Source of the DNA: DASSUW01 sp963844205
GTDB taxonomy: Bacteria; Actinomycetota; Thermoleophilia; Solirubrobacterales; Solirubrobacteraceae
Assembly (NCBI GenBank): GCA_963844205.1
Contig: CAWJNK010000013.1
Span: 496,001-560,000 of the forward strand
Direction of reading: 5' to 3'
DNA: 64,000 bases
Made by a program: the position numbers and the translations under genes
Shown: one piece after another, positions 34,081 through 43,385 of the stretch
Layout of the letters: each line of letters begins with the position of its first letter
Numbering within the stretch: position 1 is the stretch's first letter
Notes under the pieces: model-generated
Seen by the model: the letters and a program-made list of their open reading frames with translations, nothing else
Database searches by the model: none
What the model was told of the DNA's origin: nothing

Positions 34081-34743
34081 GTGCAGGTCCGCGTCGTGAT
34101 CGCCGACGACCAACCGCTGATGCGCACCGGGCTGCGCAAGGTGCTCGAGTCAGAGCCCGGGATCGAAGTCGCGGGCGAGGCGGCCAACGGGCGCGAGGCG
34201 CTCGACGTGGTGCGGCATCGCCGGCCCGACGTCGCTCTCATGGACATCCGCATGCCGATCCTCGACGGCCTCGAGGCGACGCGGCGCATCGTCGACCTCG
34301 GCATCGGCACCCGCGTGCTCATCCTCACGACGTACGACCTCGACGAGTACGTGTTCGCGGCGCTGCGCGCCGGGGCGAGCGGCTTTCTGCTCAAGGACCG
34401 CCCGCCTGAGGAACTGGTCGCCGCGATCGGCGTCGTCGTCGGCGGAGACGCGCTGCTCTCGCCGTCGATCACGCGGCGCCTCGTGGAGGAGTTCGCCCGT
34501 CGGCCGGGTGCCGAGAGCGCGCCCCCGGCGCTCCGCGAGCTCACACCGCGTGAGCTCGAGGTGCTGCAACTGGTGGCCCGCGGGCGCTCAAATCGCGAGG
34601 TGGCCGACATCCTCGTAATCTCCGAGGCGACGGTGAAGACACACGTCGGGAGCCTCCTCGGCAAGCTCAGTCTCCGGGATCGTGTGCAGGCGGTCGTGTT
34701 CGCCTACGAGCACGGGATCGTCAAGCCCGGCAGTACGGATTAG
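34081..34743 (+). CDS. NarL/LuxR-family response regulator
   Basis: A 220-aa regulator: receiver with DD at 9-10, phosphoacceptor Asp in VALMDIRMPILDGLEAT and Lys in FLLKDRPPEEL; the GerE domain starts LTPRELEVLQLVARG with the recognition helix VISEATVKTHVGSLLGKL. GTG 34081 has no Shine-Dalgarno; TACGTT at 34069-34074 ends 6 bases before it, so the message is probably leaderless. Likely partner of the kinase at 32307-33461. Confidence 0.92.
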   Translation: MQVRVVIADDQPLMRTGLRKVLESEPGIEVAGEAANGREALDVVRHRRPDVALMDIRMPILDGLEATRRIVDLGIGTRVLILTTYDLDEYVFAALRAGASGFLLKDRPPEELVAAIGVVVGGDALLSPSITRRLVEEFARRPGAESAPPALRELTPRELEVLQLVARGRSNREVADILVISEATVKTHVGSLLGKLSLRDRVQAVVFAYEHGIVKPGSTD

Positions 34744-34757
34744 CGTCGAACCACGGT

Positions 34758-35885
34758 TCAGTGGACCACGAGGCGCGTGACGTCCGCGATCACGTCTCGG
34801 CCGTTGTCGCCGTTGGTGAGGATCACGAGCGCCCAGTCCCGGTCCGGGAAGACCTCGAGATGTGCCTGCCAGCCACGGTTCGAGCCGTCGTGCCAGAGCC
34901 GCCGCGTCCCGTCGCGCAGGCGCTCGACCCCCAGCCCGAGGCCATACTTCCCGTCCGTGGCTGGTGCGGGAGCGGCCATTGCCGTCGCGATCGGCCCGCG
35001 CATCAGGGCAGCCGCGAAGCGCCCCATGTCGCCCGCGGTGGAGCAGACCCCAGCGGCCGCCTGCTCGGCGTACAGCAAGCGCGGCATCGGCTTCCCAGCT
35101 GCATCATGGCCGCTGGCCACGCCGCGCGGCGGAGACTCCGACGTGGTGCAGTCAAAGCCCGTGCGGGCCATTCCCAAGGGACGCAAGACCTGGCGTTCGA
35201 CGACTCGCGAGTATGGCTCGCCGATCGCCCGTTCCACCGCGAGCTGCGCGAGCGTGTAGCCGCCGCCCGAGTAGCGCCAGTCGCGCCCGGGCGCGTCGAC
35301 GACCCGCACCTTGTCTGCCCCCGAGGCGCCCGCGAGCGACGCCTCCGTCGAGGGCAGCGGTAACCCTGGACGCAAACCCTGATAGCCGCTGACGTTGATG
35401 CCGGCGGTGTGGCTCAGCAGCCGGCGGAGCGTCACCTCCTGCGGATCAAACTGCGACTCGGGCAGCCGCCATCCGGGCGTAAGCCGCTCGATCGGGGCAT
35501 CCAGCTCGACGCGCCCAGCCCCGGCGAGCCGGACGACCGTGTAGGCGGCGACCGGCTTCGAGACCGACGCGATCTGCATCACCGTCTCCGACGTCATCGG
35601 CGTCCGCGTCCGCGCGTCGGCGACCCCGAATGCCCCAGTCCAGCGGACCTCCCCCTGTCGCACCACCGCGACCGACGCGCCCGGCACATCGTGCTCGCGC
35701 AACGACGCCGGGACAACATGGGCGATCTCGCGCACCAGGGCCGAAACGCCCGCGGGCTCGTGAAACACCGGCGGCCGCGAAGTCCACCACGCGAGCAACC
35801 CGCCGCCGGCGACCAGCACGCCCGCGGCCGCGAGCGCCAACACCCGCCGCCAACGCCGCGGCCGGCCGGAAGACGCTGTGAGCAT
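34758..35885 (-). CDS. serine hydrolase, beta-lactamase/class C family
   Basis: A 375-aa membrane-anchored or exported protein. After a basic N-terminus and one helix (RVLALAAAGVLVAGGGLLAWW), the beta-lactamase fold shows S-x-x-K as SVSK, the Tyr motif as YSGGGY (usually Y-S-N) and the third box as HDGSNRG (H-x-G). This set is typical of esterase or D-aminopeptidase-like members rather than true beta-lactamases. ATG 35885 is used; ACCCTA (minus strand TAGGGT) 7 bases upstream suggests a leaderless start. Convergent with the response regulator. Confidence 0.88.
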   Translation of the reverse strand: MLTASSGRPRRWRRVLALAAAGVLVAGGGLLAWWTSRPPVFHEPAGVSALVREIAHVVPASLREHDVPGASVAVVRQGEVRWTGAFGVADARTRTPMTSETVMQIASVSKPVAAYTVVRLAGAGRVELDAPIERLTPGWRLPESQFDPQEVTLRRLLSHTAGINVSGYQGLRPGLPLPSTEASLAGASGADKVRVVDAPGRDWRYSGGGYTLAQLAVERAIGEPYSRVVERQVLRPLGMARTGFDCTTSESPPRGVASGHDAAGKPMPRLLYAEQAAAGVCSTAGDMGRFAAALMRGPIATAMAAPAPATDGKYGLGLGVERLRDGTRRLWHDGSNRGWQAHLEVFPDRDWALVILTNGDNGRDVIADVTRLVVH

Positions 35886-35984
35886 CGGCTCCACCCTACG
35901 AGCCGGAACCCGTGCCGGACAGGGGGTGCATCGCGACCACCGCGGCCCGCGCGTCGACCGCCTTTGCGGTAACGGGCGACGCGA

Positions 35985-38054
35985 CTACCGGGGGTATGCC
36001 GCCGGAACTCCGCCGTCGACATTGAGCACGTTGCCGGTGCTCTTGCCCGAACGGCTCGCCGACGCGAAGTGCAGCACCGCCTCTGCGATGTCCTCCGGCA
36101 CGATGTTGACCCCGAGTGTGGTGCGCTTGCGGTAGTGCTCCTCGAGCTCGTCCGGCTCGATCCCGTAGGCCGCCGCGCGCTCGGAGCGCCAACTCGAGCC
36201 CCAGATCCGCGAGCCCTGCAGCACCGCGTCTGGATTCACCGTGTTGACGCGGATCCCGGCGCCCCCGCCCTCCTCGGCGAGGCAGCGCGCGAGGTGGAGC
36301 TCGGCCGCCTTGGCGGACGAGTAGGCGGCCGCGTTGCGCCCCGCCACGAGCGCGTTCTTGGACGCCACGAACACGAGCGAGCCGCCGCGCCCCTGCTCGC
36401 GCAGGACCCGGAACGCGGCGCGCGCGACGAGGAAGTAGCCGGTGCCGAGGATGGCGTGGTTGCGCTCCCACTCGGCCAGCGTGGTCTCCTCGATCGCGGC
36501 GCTCGACGCCACGCCCGCGTTCGACACCACGATGTCGACGCCGCCGAAGGCGTTGACGGCGGCTGCGAACGCGGCGTCGACCGCGGCCTCGGAGGTCACG
36601 TCGCCGCCGGTCGCGACGCCGGCATCGCCGAGCGCCGCAACCGCCTCGGCCGCGCCGTGCCCGTCGAGGTCGAACGCCGCGACGCAGGCGCCCGCCGCCG
36701 CGAGCCGCTCGGCGACCGCGCGGCCGATCCCGCCGGCCGCGCCGGTCACGAGCGCGACGCGCCCCTGCAGCTCGCCAGGCGGCGGTGCCAGCGAGAGCTT
36801 GTACAGCTCGAGCGGCCAGTACTCGATCGCGAAGCTCTCGGCCTCGTCGAGCGACACAAAGCCGCCGAGCGCGTGCGCCCCCGCCATCACCTCGATCGCC
36901 CGGTGGTAGAGGTCGCGCGAGAGCCGCGCCGCCTTCGGCGTCGGCCCGACGCCGACCAGCCCGACGTGCTGGATCAGCAACACGCGCGCGTCGGGGTCGG
37001 CGGGTTCGGTGGTGGCGTCGGCGTGCCGCGCGACGTACGCGCGGTACTCCTCGCGGAACGCCGCCGCACGCTCGCGGATGCGCGCGGCGAGCGCCTCCGC
37101 GTCGTCGGCCGCCGGGTCGTAGGGGATCCACAGCGGGACGCGCTTGGTGTGGACGAGGTGGTCGGGACACGCGGCGCCCACGGTCACCAGCTCCGGCGCG
37201 GCCCGCGAGGAGACGAACTCACGCACGCGCGGCGACGTGTCGACGACGAGCACCTTCGGGCGCTCGCTCGACACCGCCCCGCGCAGCGCCGGCAGCACGG
37301 CGCGCAGGACGTCCTGCCCGCCGTCGTCGCCCGCGGGCCCGTCGAAGCGCTGCTCGCCCGCGGTCTTCCCGTTGACGAAGTCGACCGCGCGGTTGATGAC
37401 CTCGATCGTCCGCCGGTAGGCCTCCTCGGCCGTGTCGCCCCACACCACCAGGCCGTGCTTGGCGAGTACGACCAGCTTCAGGTCTGGGTTCTCGCGCACC
37501 GCGGTCCCGACCTGCTTGGCGAGCGCGAAGCCCGGGCGGATGTACGGGATCCACGCGGCTTCGTCGCCGAAGCACTCCGCGACGAGCTTCTCCCCGTTTC
37601 GCGTACCCGCGAGCACGTTGATGCCGTCCGGGTGCGTGTGATGGACGTGCCTGGCCGGCACGAAGGCGTGCAGCAGCGTCTCGATCGAGGAACGCGGCGC
37701 CGCCGGGTCGACCTGGCAGCGCGCGAGGTGGGCGACCATGTCCTCGTCGCTCATCTCGTCGCGCTCGAACAGCGGCTCCATCTCGGCGAGCCGCAGCGGC
37801 GTGAAGTCGCCGCGCCGCATCGTGGCGAGGTCGCTGCCCGAGCCCTTGACCCACATGACCTCGACCTCGCGGCCCACGTGGTCGGTCGCAGGCCCCTTGG
37901 CCGAGGTGTTGCCGCCGCCGAAGTTCGCCACCGCGCGATCGGCGCCGAGCAGGTGCGAGGCGAGCAGGACCTGGCCGAGCGCGTCGTCGGGGATCTCGGC
38001 CGAGGACGGCCAACGGTCATCGGCGGGCGCGATCATGCCTGCCAGCGTGGTCAT
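35985..38054 (-). CDS. rhaD: bifunctional rhamnulose-1-phosphate aldolase / lactaldehyde dehydrogenase
   Basis: A 689-aa fusion. Residues 20-400 are a class II aldolase with the zinc His cluster HVHHTHPDG and LAKHGLVVWGD; residues 425-689 are a short-chain dehydrogenase (VTGAAGGIGRAV, SNAGV, catalytic YSSAK). The aldolase splits L-rhamnulose-1-phosphate into dihydroxyacetone phosphate and lactaldehyde, and the dehydrogenase oxidises or reduces the lactaldehyde. This RhaD/RhaE-type fusion is typical of actinobacteria and Bacillus. ATG 38054 overlaps the isomerase stop. Last gene of the rhamnose operon. Confidence 0.93.
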   Translation of the reverse strand: MTTLAGMIAPADDRWPSSAEIPDDALGQVLLASHLLGADRAVANFGGGNTSAKGPATDHVGREVEVMWVKGSGSDLATMRRGDFTPLRLAEMEPLFERDEMSDEDMVAHLARCQVDPAAPRSSIETLLHAFVPARHVHHTHPDGINVLAGTRNGEKLVAECFGDEAAWIPYIRPGFALAKQVGTAVRENPDLKLVVLAKHGLVVWGDTAEEAYRRTIEVINRAVDFVNGKTAGEQRFDGPAGDDGGQDVLRAVLPALRGAVSSERPKVLVVDTSPRVREFVSSRAAPELVTVGAACPDHLVHTKRVPLWIPYDPAADDAEALAARIRERAAAFREEYRAYVARHADATTEPADPDARVLLIQHVGLVGVGPTPKAARLSRDLYHRAIEVMAGAHALGGFVSLDEAESFAIEYWPLELYKLSLAPPPGELQGRVALVTGAAGGIGRAVAERLAAAGACVAAFDLDGHGAAEAVAALGDAGVATGGDVTSEAAVDAAFAAAVNAFGGVDIVVSNAGVASSAAIEETTLAEWERNHAILGTGYFLVARAAFRVLREQGRGGSLVFVASKNALVAGRNAAAYSSAKAAELHLARCLAEEGGGAGIRVNTVNPDAVLQGSRIWGSSWRSERAAAYGIEPDELEEHYRKRTTLGVNIVPEDIAEAVLHFASASRSGKSTGNVLNVDGGVPAAYPR

Positions 38055-39163
38055 CGGCCCCATCCCCCCGCCACCGAGACGGTGCTGCCTCGCTCGGCGA
38101 TGATCCGCTCCACGTACGGCCGCAGCTCGGCGATCGGATCCTCGGCCGCGCCGAGGCCCGCCCGCGCCTGTGCCAGCCGCGGCCGCACGTCGGTCTTGTG
38201 GGCGTCGAGCAGCAACTGGTGCCCGCGCAGCACATCGCCCTCGGCCTGGGCTGCCGCAAGCGCCTCGCGGTCGACCAGCGCCGCCTTCGCGTAGGCCTCC
38301 TGGAGGTTGAGCACGCTCAGCACCATCGCCTCGACCTTGGCCTCGACGTTGTGGGCCTGGTCGATGGTCAGGCGCGGCAGCGAGTCTCCGAGCTCGAAGA
38401 AGATCAGGAACAGCTCGAACGGGTTCACCGAGCCGACGATCAGGTCGTCGTCGGCGTACTTGCGGTTGTTGAAGTGGAAGCCCCCCAGCCGCCCCTCGGC
38501 GCCGAGGACGGCGACGATCTGCTCGATGTTGGCGCCGTGCAGGTGGTGCCCCAGGTCCACGAGGACCTTCGCCCGGTCGCCCAGCTTCTGGCAGGCCAGC
38601 AGCGCTGAGCCCCAGTCGGCGAGGTCGGTCGCGTAGAACGCGGGCTCGAACGGCTTGTACTCGAGCAGCAGCTCCTGCTCGGGAGGCAGCGCCGCGTAGA
38701 CCTCGGCGAGGCAGTCGAGCATGCGGGCCCGGCGCGTGGCGAGGTCGTCCTGGCCGGGATAGTTCGTCCCGTCTGCGAACCACAGCGACTGCGCGGTCGA
38801 GCCGAGCTCGCGCGCGATCCCCACGCACTCGAGCAGGTGGTCGGTCGCCTTGCGGCGGACGGCCGCGCCGGGATGGGTGATCGAGCCGAGCTTGTAGTCG
38901 GGGTCCTGGAACAGGTTGGGGTTGACGGCGCCGATCCGCAGCCCGCGCGCCTCTGCGTGGGCCCGCAGCGTGCCGAGGTCCTCGACGTGATCCCAGGGGA
39001 AGTGCAGCGCCACGGCCGGCGCTGTGCCGGTCAGGCGGTGCACCTCGGCGGCGTCGTCGATGCGCTCGAAGACGTCGCGCGGGCGCCCGGCCTGCTGGAA
39101 GGTGGCGAAGCGCGTGCCGGAGTCCCCATAGCCCCAGGACGGGGTCTCGATCTCGAGTTTCAC
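38051..39163 (-). CDS. rhaI: L-rhamnose isomerase, RhaI type
   Basis: A 370-aa TIM-barrel isomerase of the xylose-isomerase-like fold converting L-rhamnose to L-rhamnulose with divalent metal. Signature stretches are VALHFPWDHVEDL, GAVNPNLFQDPDYKLGSITHP, LLLEYKPFEPAFY (metal-site Glu), VLVDLGHHLHGANIEQIV and GGFHFNNRKYADDDL. It is the RhaI (Rhizobium/Bacillus-related) type rather than E. coli RhaA. GTG 39163 overlaps the rhamnulokinase stop (GTGA). Confidence 0.93.
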   Translation of the reverse strand: MKLEIETPSWGYGDSGTRFATFQQAGRPRDVFERIDDAAEVHRLTGTAPAVALHFPWDHVEDLGTLRAHAEARGLRIGAVNPNLFQDPDYKLGSITHPGAAVRRKATDHLLECVGIARELGSTAQSLWFADGTNYPGQDDLATRRARMLDCLAEVYAALPPEQELLLEYKPFEPAFYATDLADWGSALLACQKLGDRAKVLVDLGHHLHGANIEQIVAVLGAEGRLGGFHFNNRKYADDDLIVGSVNPFELFLIFFELGDSLPRLTIDQAHNVEAKVEAMVLSVLNLQEAYAKAALVDREALAAAQAEGDVLRGHQLLLDAHKTDVRPRLAQARAGLGAAEDPIAELRPYVERIIAERGSTVSVAGGWGR

Positions 39164-40587
39164 GACACGGTCTCCTTGACGATCTGGCCGGTCACCGAGA
39201 GGAAGCGCTGGTAGACGCCGTCCGCGTCGCCCGCGGGCTCGTACACGACGGGATCGGCCGACGCCGCGGCGACGGCGCGCAGCTCGGCCAGCGAGCCCAG
39301 CTCACCGACCGCACGCGCCTGTACGAGGACGTTTCCGAGCGCAGTCGCCTCCACCGGCCCGGCGAGCACGGGGCGGCCCAGCAGGTCGGCGGTCAGCCGG
39401 CACAGCAGCTCGTTGCGTGCTCCGCCGCCGATCACGTGCACGACCTCGACCTCGCGGCCTGTCACCAGCTCGAGGCGCTCGAGCACGAGCCGGTACTTGC
39501 AGGCGAGCGAGGTGAGCGCGGAGCGCACGACCTCGCCACGGCCCTCCGGCGCCGGCTGGCCGGCCTCCGTGCACGCGGCGACGATCAGGGCGGGCATGTC
39601 GCCGGAGCGCAGGAAGCGCTCGTCGTCCGGATCGAAGAGCGGCACGTCGGCGCGCGCCTGCGCGGCCAGCACGTGCAACTCGTCGTACGAGGCGTCCCAG
39701 TGGCGGTGGCACTCCTGCACCAGCCACAGCCCCATCACGTTGCGCAGGAGGCGGGTCGTGCCGTCGATCCCGCGCTCATTGGTGAGGTTGAACTCGCGCG
39801 CCCGGTCCGTCAGCACCGGCGCGTCGAGCTCGAGCCCGAGCAGCGACCAGGTGCCGGAGGACAGGATCGCGGCGCTCTCGTTGCGCATGGGCGCCGCGAC
39901 GAAGGCCGACGCTGTGTCGTGGCTGGCCACGGCGTGCACGTCGGCGGCGATCTCGTGATGGGAGAGCACCGGGCCGAGCGTGGTGCCGGCCTCGACCGGA
40001 TCGCCCGCGAACGGCGCGGCCGGCAGCCCGAGCCGTTCGATCAGCCCGCGCGCCCACGTGCCCGAGCGCGCGTCGAGCAGCCCGGTGGTCGAGGCGTTGG
40101 TGACCTCGTTCGCCAGCTCGCCGCTCAGCCAGTACGAGAGCAGGTCGGGCACGAGCGCGATCCGCTCGGCGCCCGGCGCGGTGGCGTCGGCCAGGAGCTG
40201 GAAGACCGTGTTGATCGGCATCGTCTGGATGCCGGTGACGTCGTACATGTCCTTCGCCGGCACGCGCGCGTGCGCACGCGCGACCATCCCCTCGGTGCGG
40301 GCGTCGCGGTAGTGGAACGGCAGGGCGAGCACGCGGCCGTCGCCGTCGAGCAGCGCGTAGTCGACGCCCCAGGTGTCCACCCCGACTCCGCTGACCTCGA
40401 GCTTCCGCAGGCCCGCGAGCGCCTCGCTGAATAGCGCGAGCAGGTTCCAGCGCAGCCCGTCGGGCAGCCGCACCGGGCGATTCTGAAAGCGGTGCGCCAC
40501 GTCGAGCGTGACCCGCTCGCCATCGAGCCGGCCCAGCACAACGCGCCCGCTCTCCGCACCGAGGTCGACGGCGGCGAACTCACTCAA
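39160..40587 (-). CDS. rhaB: rhamnulokinase
   Basis: A 475-aa FGGY-family kinase phosphorylating L-rhamnulose at O1. The N-terminus AAVDLGAESGRVVLGRL is the phosphate loop of RhaB proteins. VGVDTWGVDYALLDGDG holds the sugar-binding region, HDTASAFVAAP and SSGTWSLLGLELD are diagnostic, and HVIGGGARNELLCRLTADLLGRPV binds the adenosine. ATG 40587 overlaps the mutarotase gene end by 8 bases. Confidence 0.95.
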   Translation of the reverse strand: MSEFAAVDLGAESGRVVLGRLDGERVTLDVAHRFQNRPVRLPDGLRWNLLALFSEALAGLRKLEVSGVGVDTWGVDYALLDGDGRVLALPFHYRDARTEGMVARAHARVPAKDMYDVTGIQTMPINTVFQLLADATAPGAERIALVPDLLSYWLSGELANEVTNASTTGLLDARSGTWARGLIERLGLPAAPFAGDPVEAGTTLGPVLSHHEIAADVHAVASHDTASAFVAAPMRNESAAILSSGTWSLLGLELDAPVLTDRAREFNLTNERGIDGTTRLLRNVMGLWLVQECHRHWDASYDELHVLAAQARADVPLFDPDDERFLRSGDMPALIVAACTEAGQPAPEGRGEVVRSALTSLACKYRLVLERLELVTGREVEVVHVIGGGARNELLCRLTADLLGRPVLAGPVEATALGNVLVQARAVGELGSLAELRAVAAASADPVVYEPAGDADGVYQRFLSVTGQIVKETVS

Positions 40588-40876
40588 GGTGGAAGACCTC
40601 CTCGATGCGCCGCATCGGCGGAACGAGGAACTCGGACATCTCGGCCTGCCAGCGGGCGTTGACGTCGGTCGCCTCCATGCCGGCCAGCGCCGCGTCGAAG
40701 TCCTCGGTCTCGAGGTAGCCGATCAGCAGGCCGTCGTCGTCGAGGAACAGCGAGTAGTTGGTCCAGCCGGTGGCGCTGAGCGCCTCGAGCATCTCCGGCC
40801 ACACCGCCCGATGGGCCTCCTTGTACTCCTCGAGCCGCTCGGGCCGCACCCGCATCGTCCAGCACACGCGCTCCAA
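40580..40876 (-). CDS. rhaM: L-rhamnose mutarotase
   Basis: A 98-aa RhaM protein of the dimeric alpha/beta barrel fold; it interconverts L-rhamnose anomers. Conserved points are the N-terminal RVCWTMRVRPERLEEYKEAH with the active-site His, VWPEMLEAL, GWTNYSLFLDDDG and RWQAEMSEFLVPP. It starts at TTG 40876 directly after the TAG of the isomerase-like gene, with GGAGGTGG inside that gene's last codons as ribosome site. Confidence 0.92.
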   Translation of the reverse strand: MERVCWTMRVRPERLEEYKEAHRAVWPEMLEALSATGWTNYSLFLDDDGLLIGYLETEDFDAALAGMEATDVNARWQAEMSEFLVPPMRRIEEVFHLE

Positions 40877-42298
40877 CTAACCCACCTCCGCGCACTCGAG
40901 GCCGAGCAGGGTCGCGACGCGCCGCAGATCGCCCGCGCGGTGGCCGACGCCCAGCGCGACGTGGTGCGTCGGGCCCTCGGCACACCAGCGCTCGAAGAAG
41001 TCGGCCGGCGAGCTCGCGAACCGCAGGCGCGAGTTCGTGTTGCCGATCCGGAACGTCGCGCCGGGGATCGACTCCCCCTCGGCCACAACGAGCTTCAGTC
41101 GGCCCTCGGCCGTCTGCGTGCAGCCGCAGATCGTCACCGGCCCGTAGCGGACCTTGAACTCGACGCTCAAACCCGCGCCGCGCTTGCCGTGGTAGAGCTT
41201 CAGCGCCCGCAGGGTCGGCCGCCCCTCGGCGATCGCGATGTGCCCGGGGCCGTCATGGCCCATCAGCACGAAGCCCTCGTCGAAGTCGAGCGCGTAGTAC
41301 TCGGTGTAGGAGCCTCCGGCGCCGAGGCGGTCGAGGATCAGCTGCGCCACGTTGGTCTTGAGATCCCCCTCGCCCGAGGTCGGGATCCCGCGCGCCGTGA
41401 GCAGCGAGTTGCCCACGATCACACCGGCGCCGAGCCGCTCCGCCTCGTTCCCGCCGGCCCCGCGGTAGTAGTACGTGAGGCCGTCGAGAGCGAAGTCGCC
41501 GGCGAGCCGATCGAGCCCGGCGGCGACGCGTGCCGACCAGTCGAGCGCATCGTCGTCGATCGGCCCCGCGATCGGGTCGGCGGACGGGTCGGCGAAGTCG
41601 AACATCTCGCGGATCTCGGCCTGCTTGGCCGCGACCTCGTCGTCGGTCACCTCGCCGACGCGCACACCGAGATCGTCGATCTCCAGCACTTCGACGTGGG
41701 CGCCGAGCTGGGCGTGCACGGCCGTGAAGTCCGAGTACATGTCCAGCATCCCCGGATAGGTGTGCCCCATGAACCCGATCCGGGCGCTGCGCAGTGCGCG
41801 GGCCACGCCGGCAGCGCGCACCCACGCCGCGATCTTCCCCCAGGCCCGCTCGTCGCCCTCGATCGTCCCGGCGACGGTGTCGTACGGGATCCGCGCGCGC
41901 GTGAACGCGCCCGCCAGCTCCGGCACGCAGCAGGCCGCGCAGCTCGCCAGCCAGTCGCCGGTGCTGGTGTTCTCGTAGTCGAGGCTCGCGGTCGGCTGGA
42001 GCCCGAGCAGCACGACCGGCACCTTGGCAGCCTGGACCGCCGGCAGGACCTGGCTGGAGGTCGCGTACGTGACGGCGTGGCAGAGCACGAGGTCGACCTG
42101 CGAGCGCGCGAAGCGGTCCCCCGCCTCGCGCGCCGCCTCGGCCGTGTCCACCAGCCCCGCCGACACCACCTCGCCGCCGAGCTCGCTCACGCGCTCCTCG
42201 ACGCGCCGCTGGTAGCCCTCGACGCGCTCGCGCAGGCCGTCGAACTGCGGCCAGTAGGCCGACAGCCCGATCCCGAGGATGCCGACGCGAGCGCCCAT
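40877..42298 (-). CDS. L-fucose/L-arabinose isomerase-like protein
   Basis: A 473-aa protein of the FucI/AraA-like fold. The N-terminal Rossmann domain opens RVGILGIGLSAYWPQFDGL, followed by QVDLVLCHAVTYATSSQVLP. The central part has GFMGHTYPGMLDMYSDFTAV, TSGEGDLKTNVAQLI and GHDGPGHIAIAEGRP, where isomerase metal ligands (Glu, Asp, His) normally sit. A dedicated rhamnose isomerase is also present, so this one may act on another 6-deoxy or pentose sugar released from rhamnose-containing glycans, or supply a side route. First catabolic gene after the transporter genes. Confidence 0.8.
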   Translation of the reverse strand: MGARVGILGIGLSAYWPQFDGLRERVEGYQRRVEERVSELGGEVVSAGLVDTAEAAREAGDRFARSQVDLVLCHAVTYATSSQVLPAVQAAKVPVVLLGLQPTASLDYENTSTGDWLASCAACCVPELAGAFTRARIPYDTVAGTIEGDERAWGKIAAWVRAAGVARALRSARIGFMGHTYPGMLDMYSDFTAVHAQLGAHVEVLEIDDLGVRVGEVTDDEVAAKQAEIREMFDFADPSADPIAGPIDDDALDWSARVAAGLDRLAGDFALDGLTYYYRGAGGNEAERLGAGVIVGNSLLTARGIPTSGEGDLKTNVAQLILDRLGAGGSYTEYYALDFDEGFVLMGHDGPGHIAIAEGRPTLRALKLYHGKRGAGLSVEFKVRYGPVTICGCTQTAEGRLKLVVAEGESIPGATFRIGNTNSRLRFASSPADFFERWCAEGPTHHVALGVGHRAGDLRRVATLLGLECAEVG

Positions 42299-42302
42299 CG
42301 AC

Positions 42303-43385
42303 TCAGAAGTCGAAGTCGTCGATGTTGTCGGCCTTGAACGTCGTGAGCGGGCCGAGCACGATCTCGCCGTCGGCGCCGATCGTGTACTCCCCGAGCCGCC
42401 CGGCGGTGAACTTCTCGCCTTCCGCGCCGGTGATGCGACCGGCGACCAGCGCCGCCGCGGCCTGGCCCGCGAGATAGCCGACGTCCTTGGGCACCCACAG
42501 CTGGAACTCCTCGACCGTCCCGTCCTTGACGAACTTGCGCATCTGGTTCGGGAACCCCAGTCCTGTCAGCTTGACCTTGCCCTTCTGCGGCGAGGTTGAC
42601 AGGTAGCGCGCGGCGGCGGCGACGCCCACCGTGGTCGGCGAGATGATGCCCTTGAGGTTCGGATACGCCTGGATCAGGCCCTGGGTCTCCTGGAAGGACT
42701 TCTGGTCGTCGTCGTCGCCGTAGGCGACCTTGACGAGCTTGATGTCCTTGTACTTCGGGTCCTTGAGCGTCTCCTTCATCACCTTGATCCACGCGTTCTG
42801 GTTCGTGGCGTTGGCGGTGGCGGAGAGGATCGCGATCTCGCCCTTATTGTCGATCTGACGAGCGATCGACTCGACCTGGTTCTTTCCGACCAGCTCCGTC
42901 GTGACCTGGTTGATGAAGACGCTCCGGGCGTCGGCGGCCACGTCGGAGTCCATCCCGACGATCTTCACGTCGCGTTCGGCCGCCTGCTTGAGCGCGGGGG
43001 CCACTGCGTCGGGATCGTTGCCGGCGATGATGATCGCGTCCGGCTGCTGCTGGACGGCGGCGTTGATGATCGGGATCTGTGTCGACGCGCCGGCGTCGGT
43101 CGGGCCTGAGATCCGGTTCGAGCCGCCGAGCTCCTGAAGCGCCTCGTCGATGCCGGAGTGCTCGAACTCCTCATACGGGTTGCCGAGCTGCTTCGGGATC
43201 GAGACGGTCTTCAGGCCCTGCGGGATCTCCGCCTCGGGATTCGCCTCCCCCTCCTGCGCGGCGGGCGTCGCCTCCCCGTCGGACGCGGCACCGTCTTCGT
43301 CCTGCGTCTCGCCGCAGGCGGCGAATGCGAGTGCGGCCAGCAGAGCCAACGCGGCGAGCAGCACGCGTAGATGTGCGGACTTCAT
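42303..43385 (-). CDS. rhaS: rhamnose ABC transporter substrate-binding lipoprotein
   Basis: A 360-aa periplasmic-binding-protein-like lipoprotein (type I sugar-binding, LacI/RbsB fold). Signal peptide with lipobox FAAC at residue 24, then an acidic linker. Binding-protein marks are PKQLGNPYEEFEHSG, INAAVQQQPDAIIIAGNDPDAV and VGMDSDVAADARSVFINQV, typical of RhaS. GGAGGAGGG precedes ATG 43385, which overlaps the permease stop. Family level is certain; rhamnose is assigned from the locus. Confidence 0.92.
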   Translation of the reverse strand: MKSAHLRVLLAALALLAALAFAACGETQDEDGAASDGEATPAAQEGEANPEAEIPQGLKTVSIPKQLGNPYEEFEHSGIDEALQELGGSNRISGPTDAGASTQIPIINAAVQQQPDAIIIAGNDPDAVAPALKQAAERDVKIVGMDSDVAADARSVFINQVTTELVGKNQVESIARQIDNKGEIAILSATANATNQNAWIKVMKETLKDPKYKDIKLVKVAYGDDDDQKSFQETQGLIQAYPNLKGIISPTTVGVAAAARYLSTSPQKGKVKLTGLGFPNQMRKFVKDGTVEEFQLWVPKDVGYLAGQAAAALVAGRITGAEGEKFTAGRLGEYTIGADGEIVLGPLTTFKADNIDDFDF

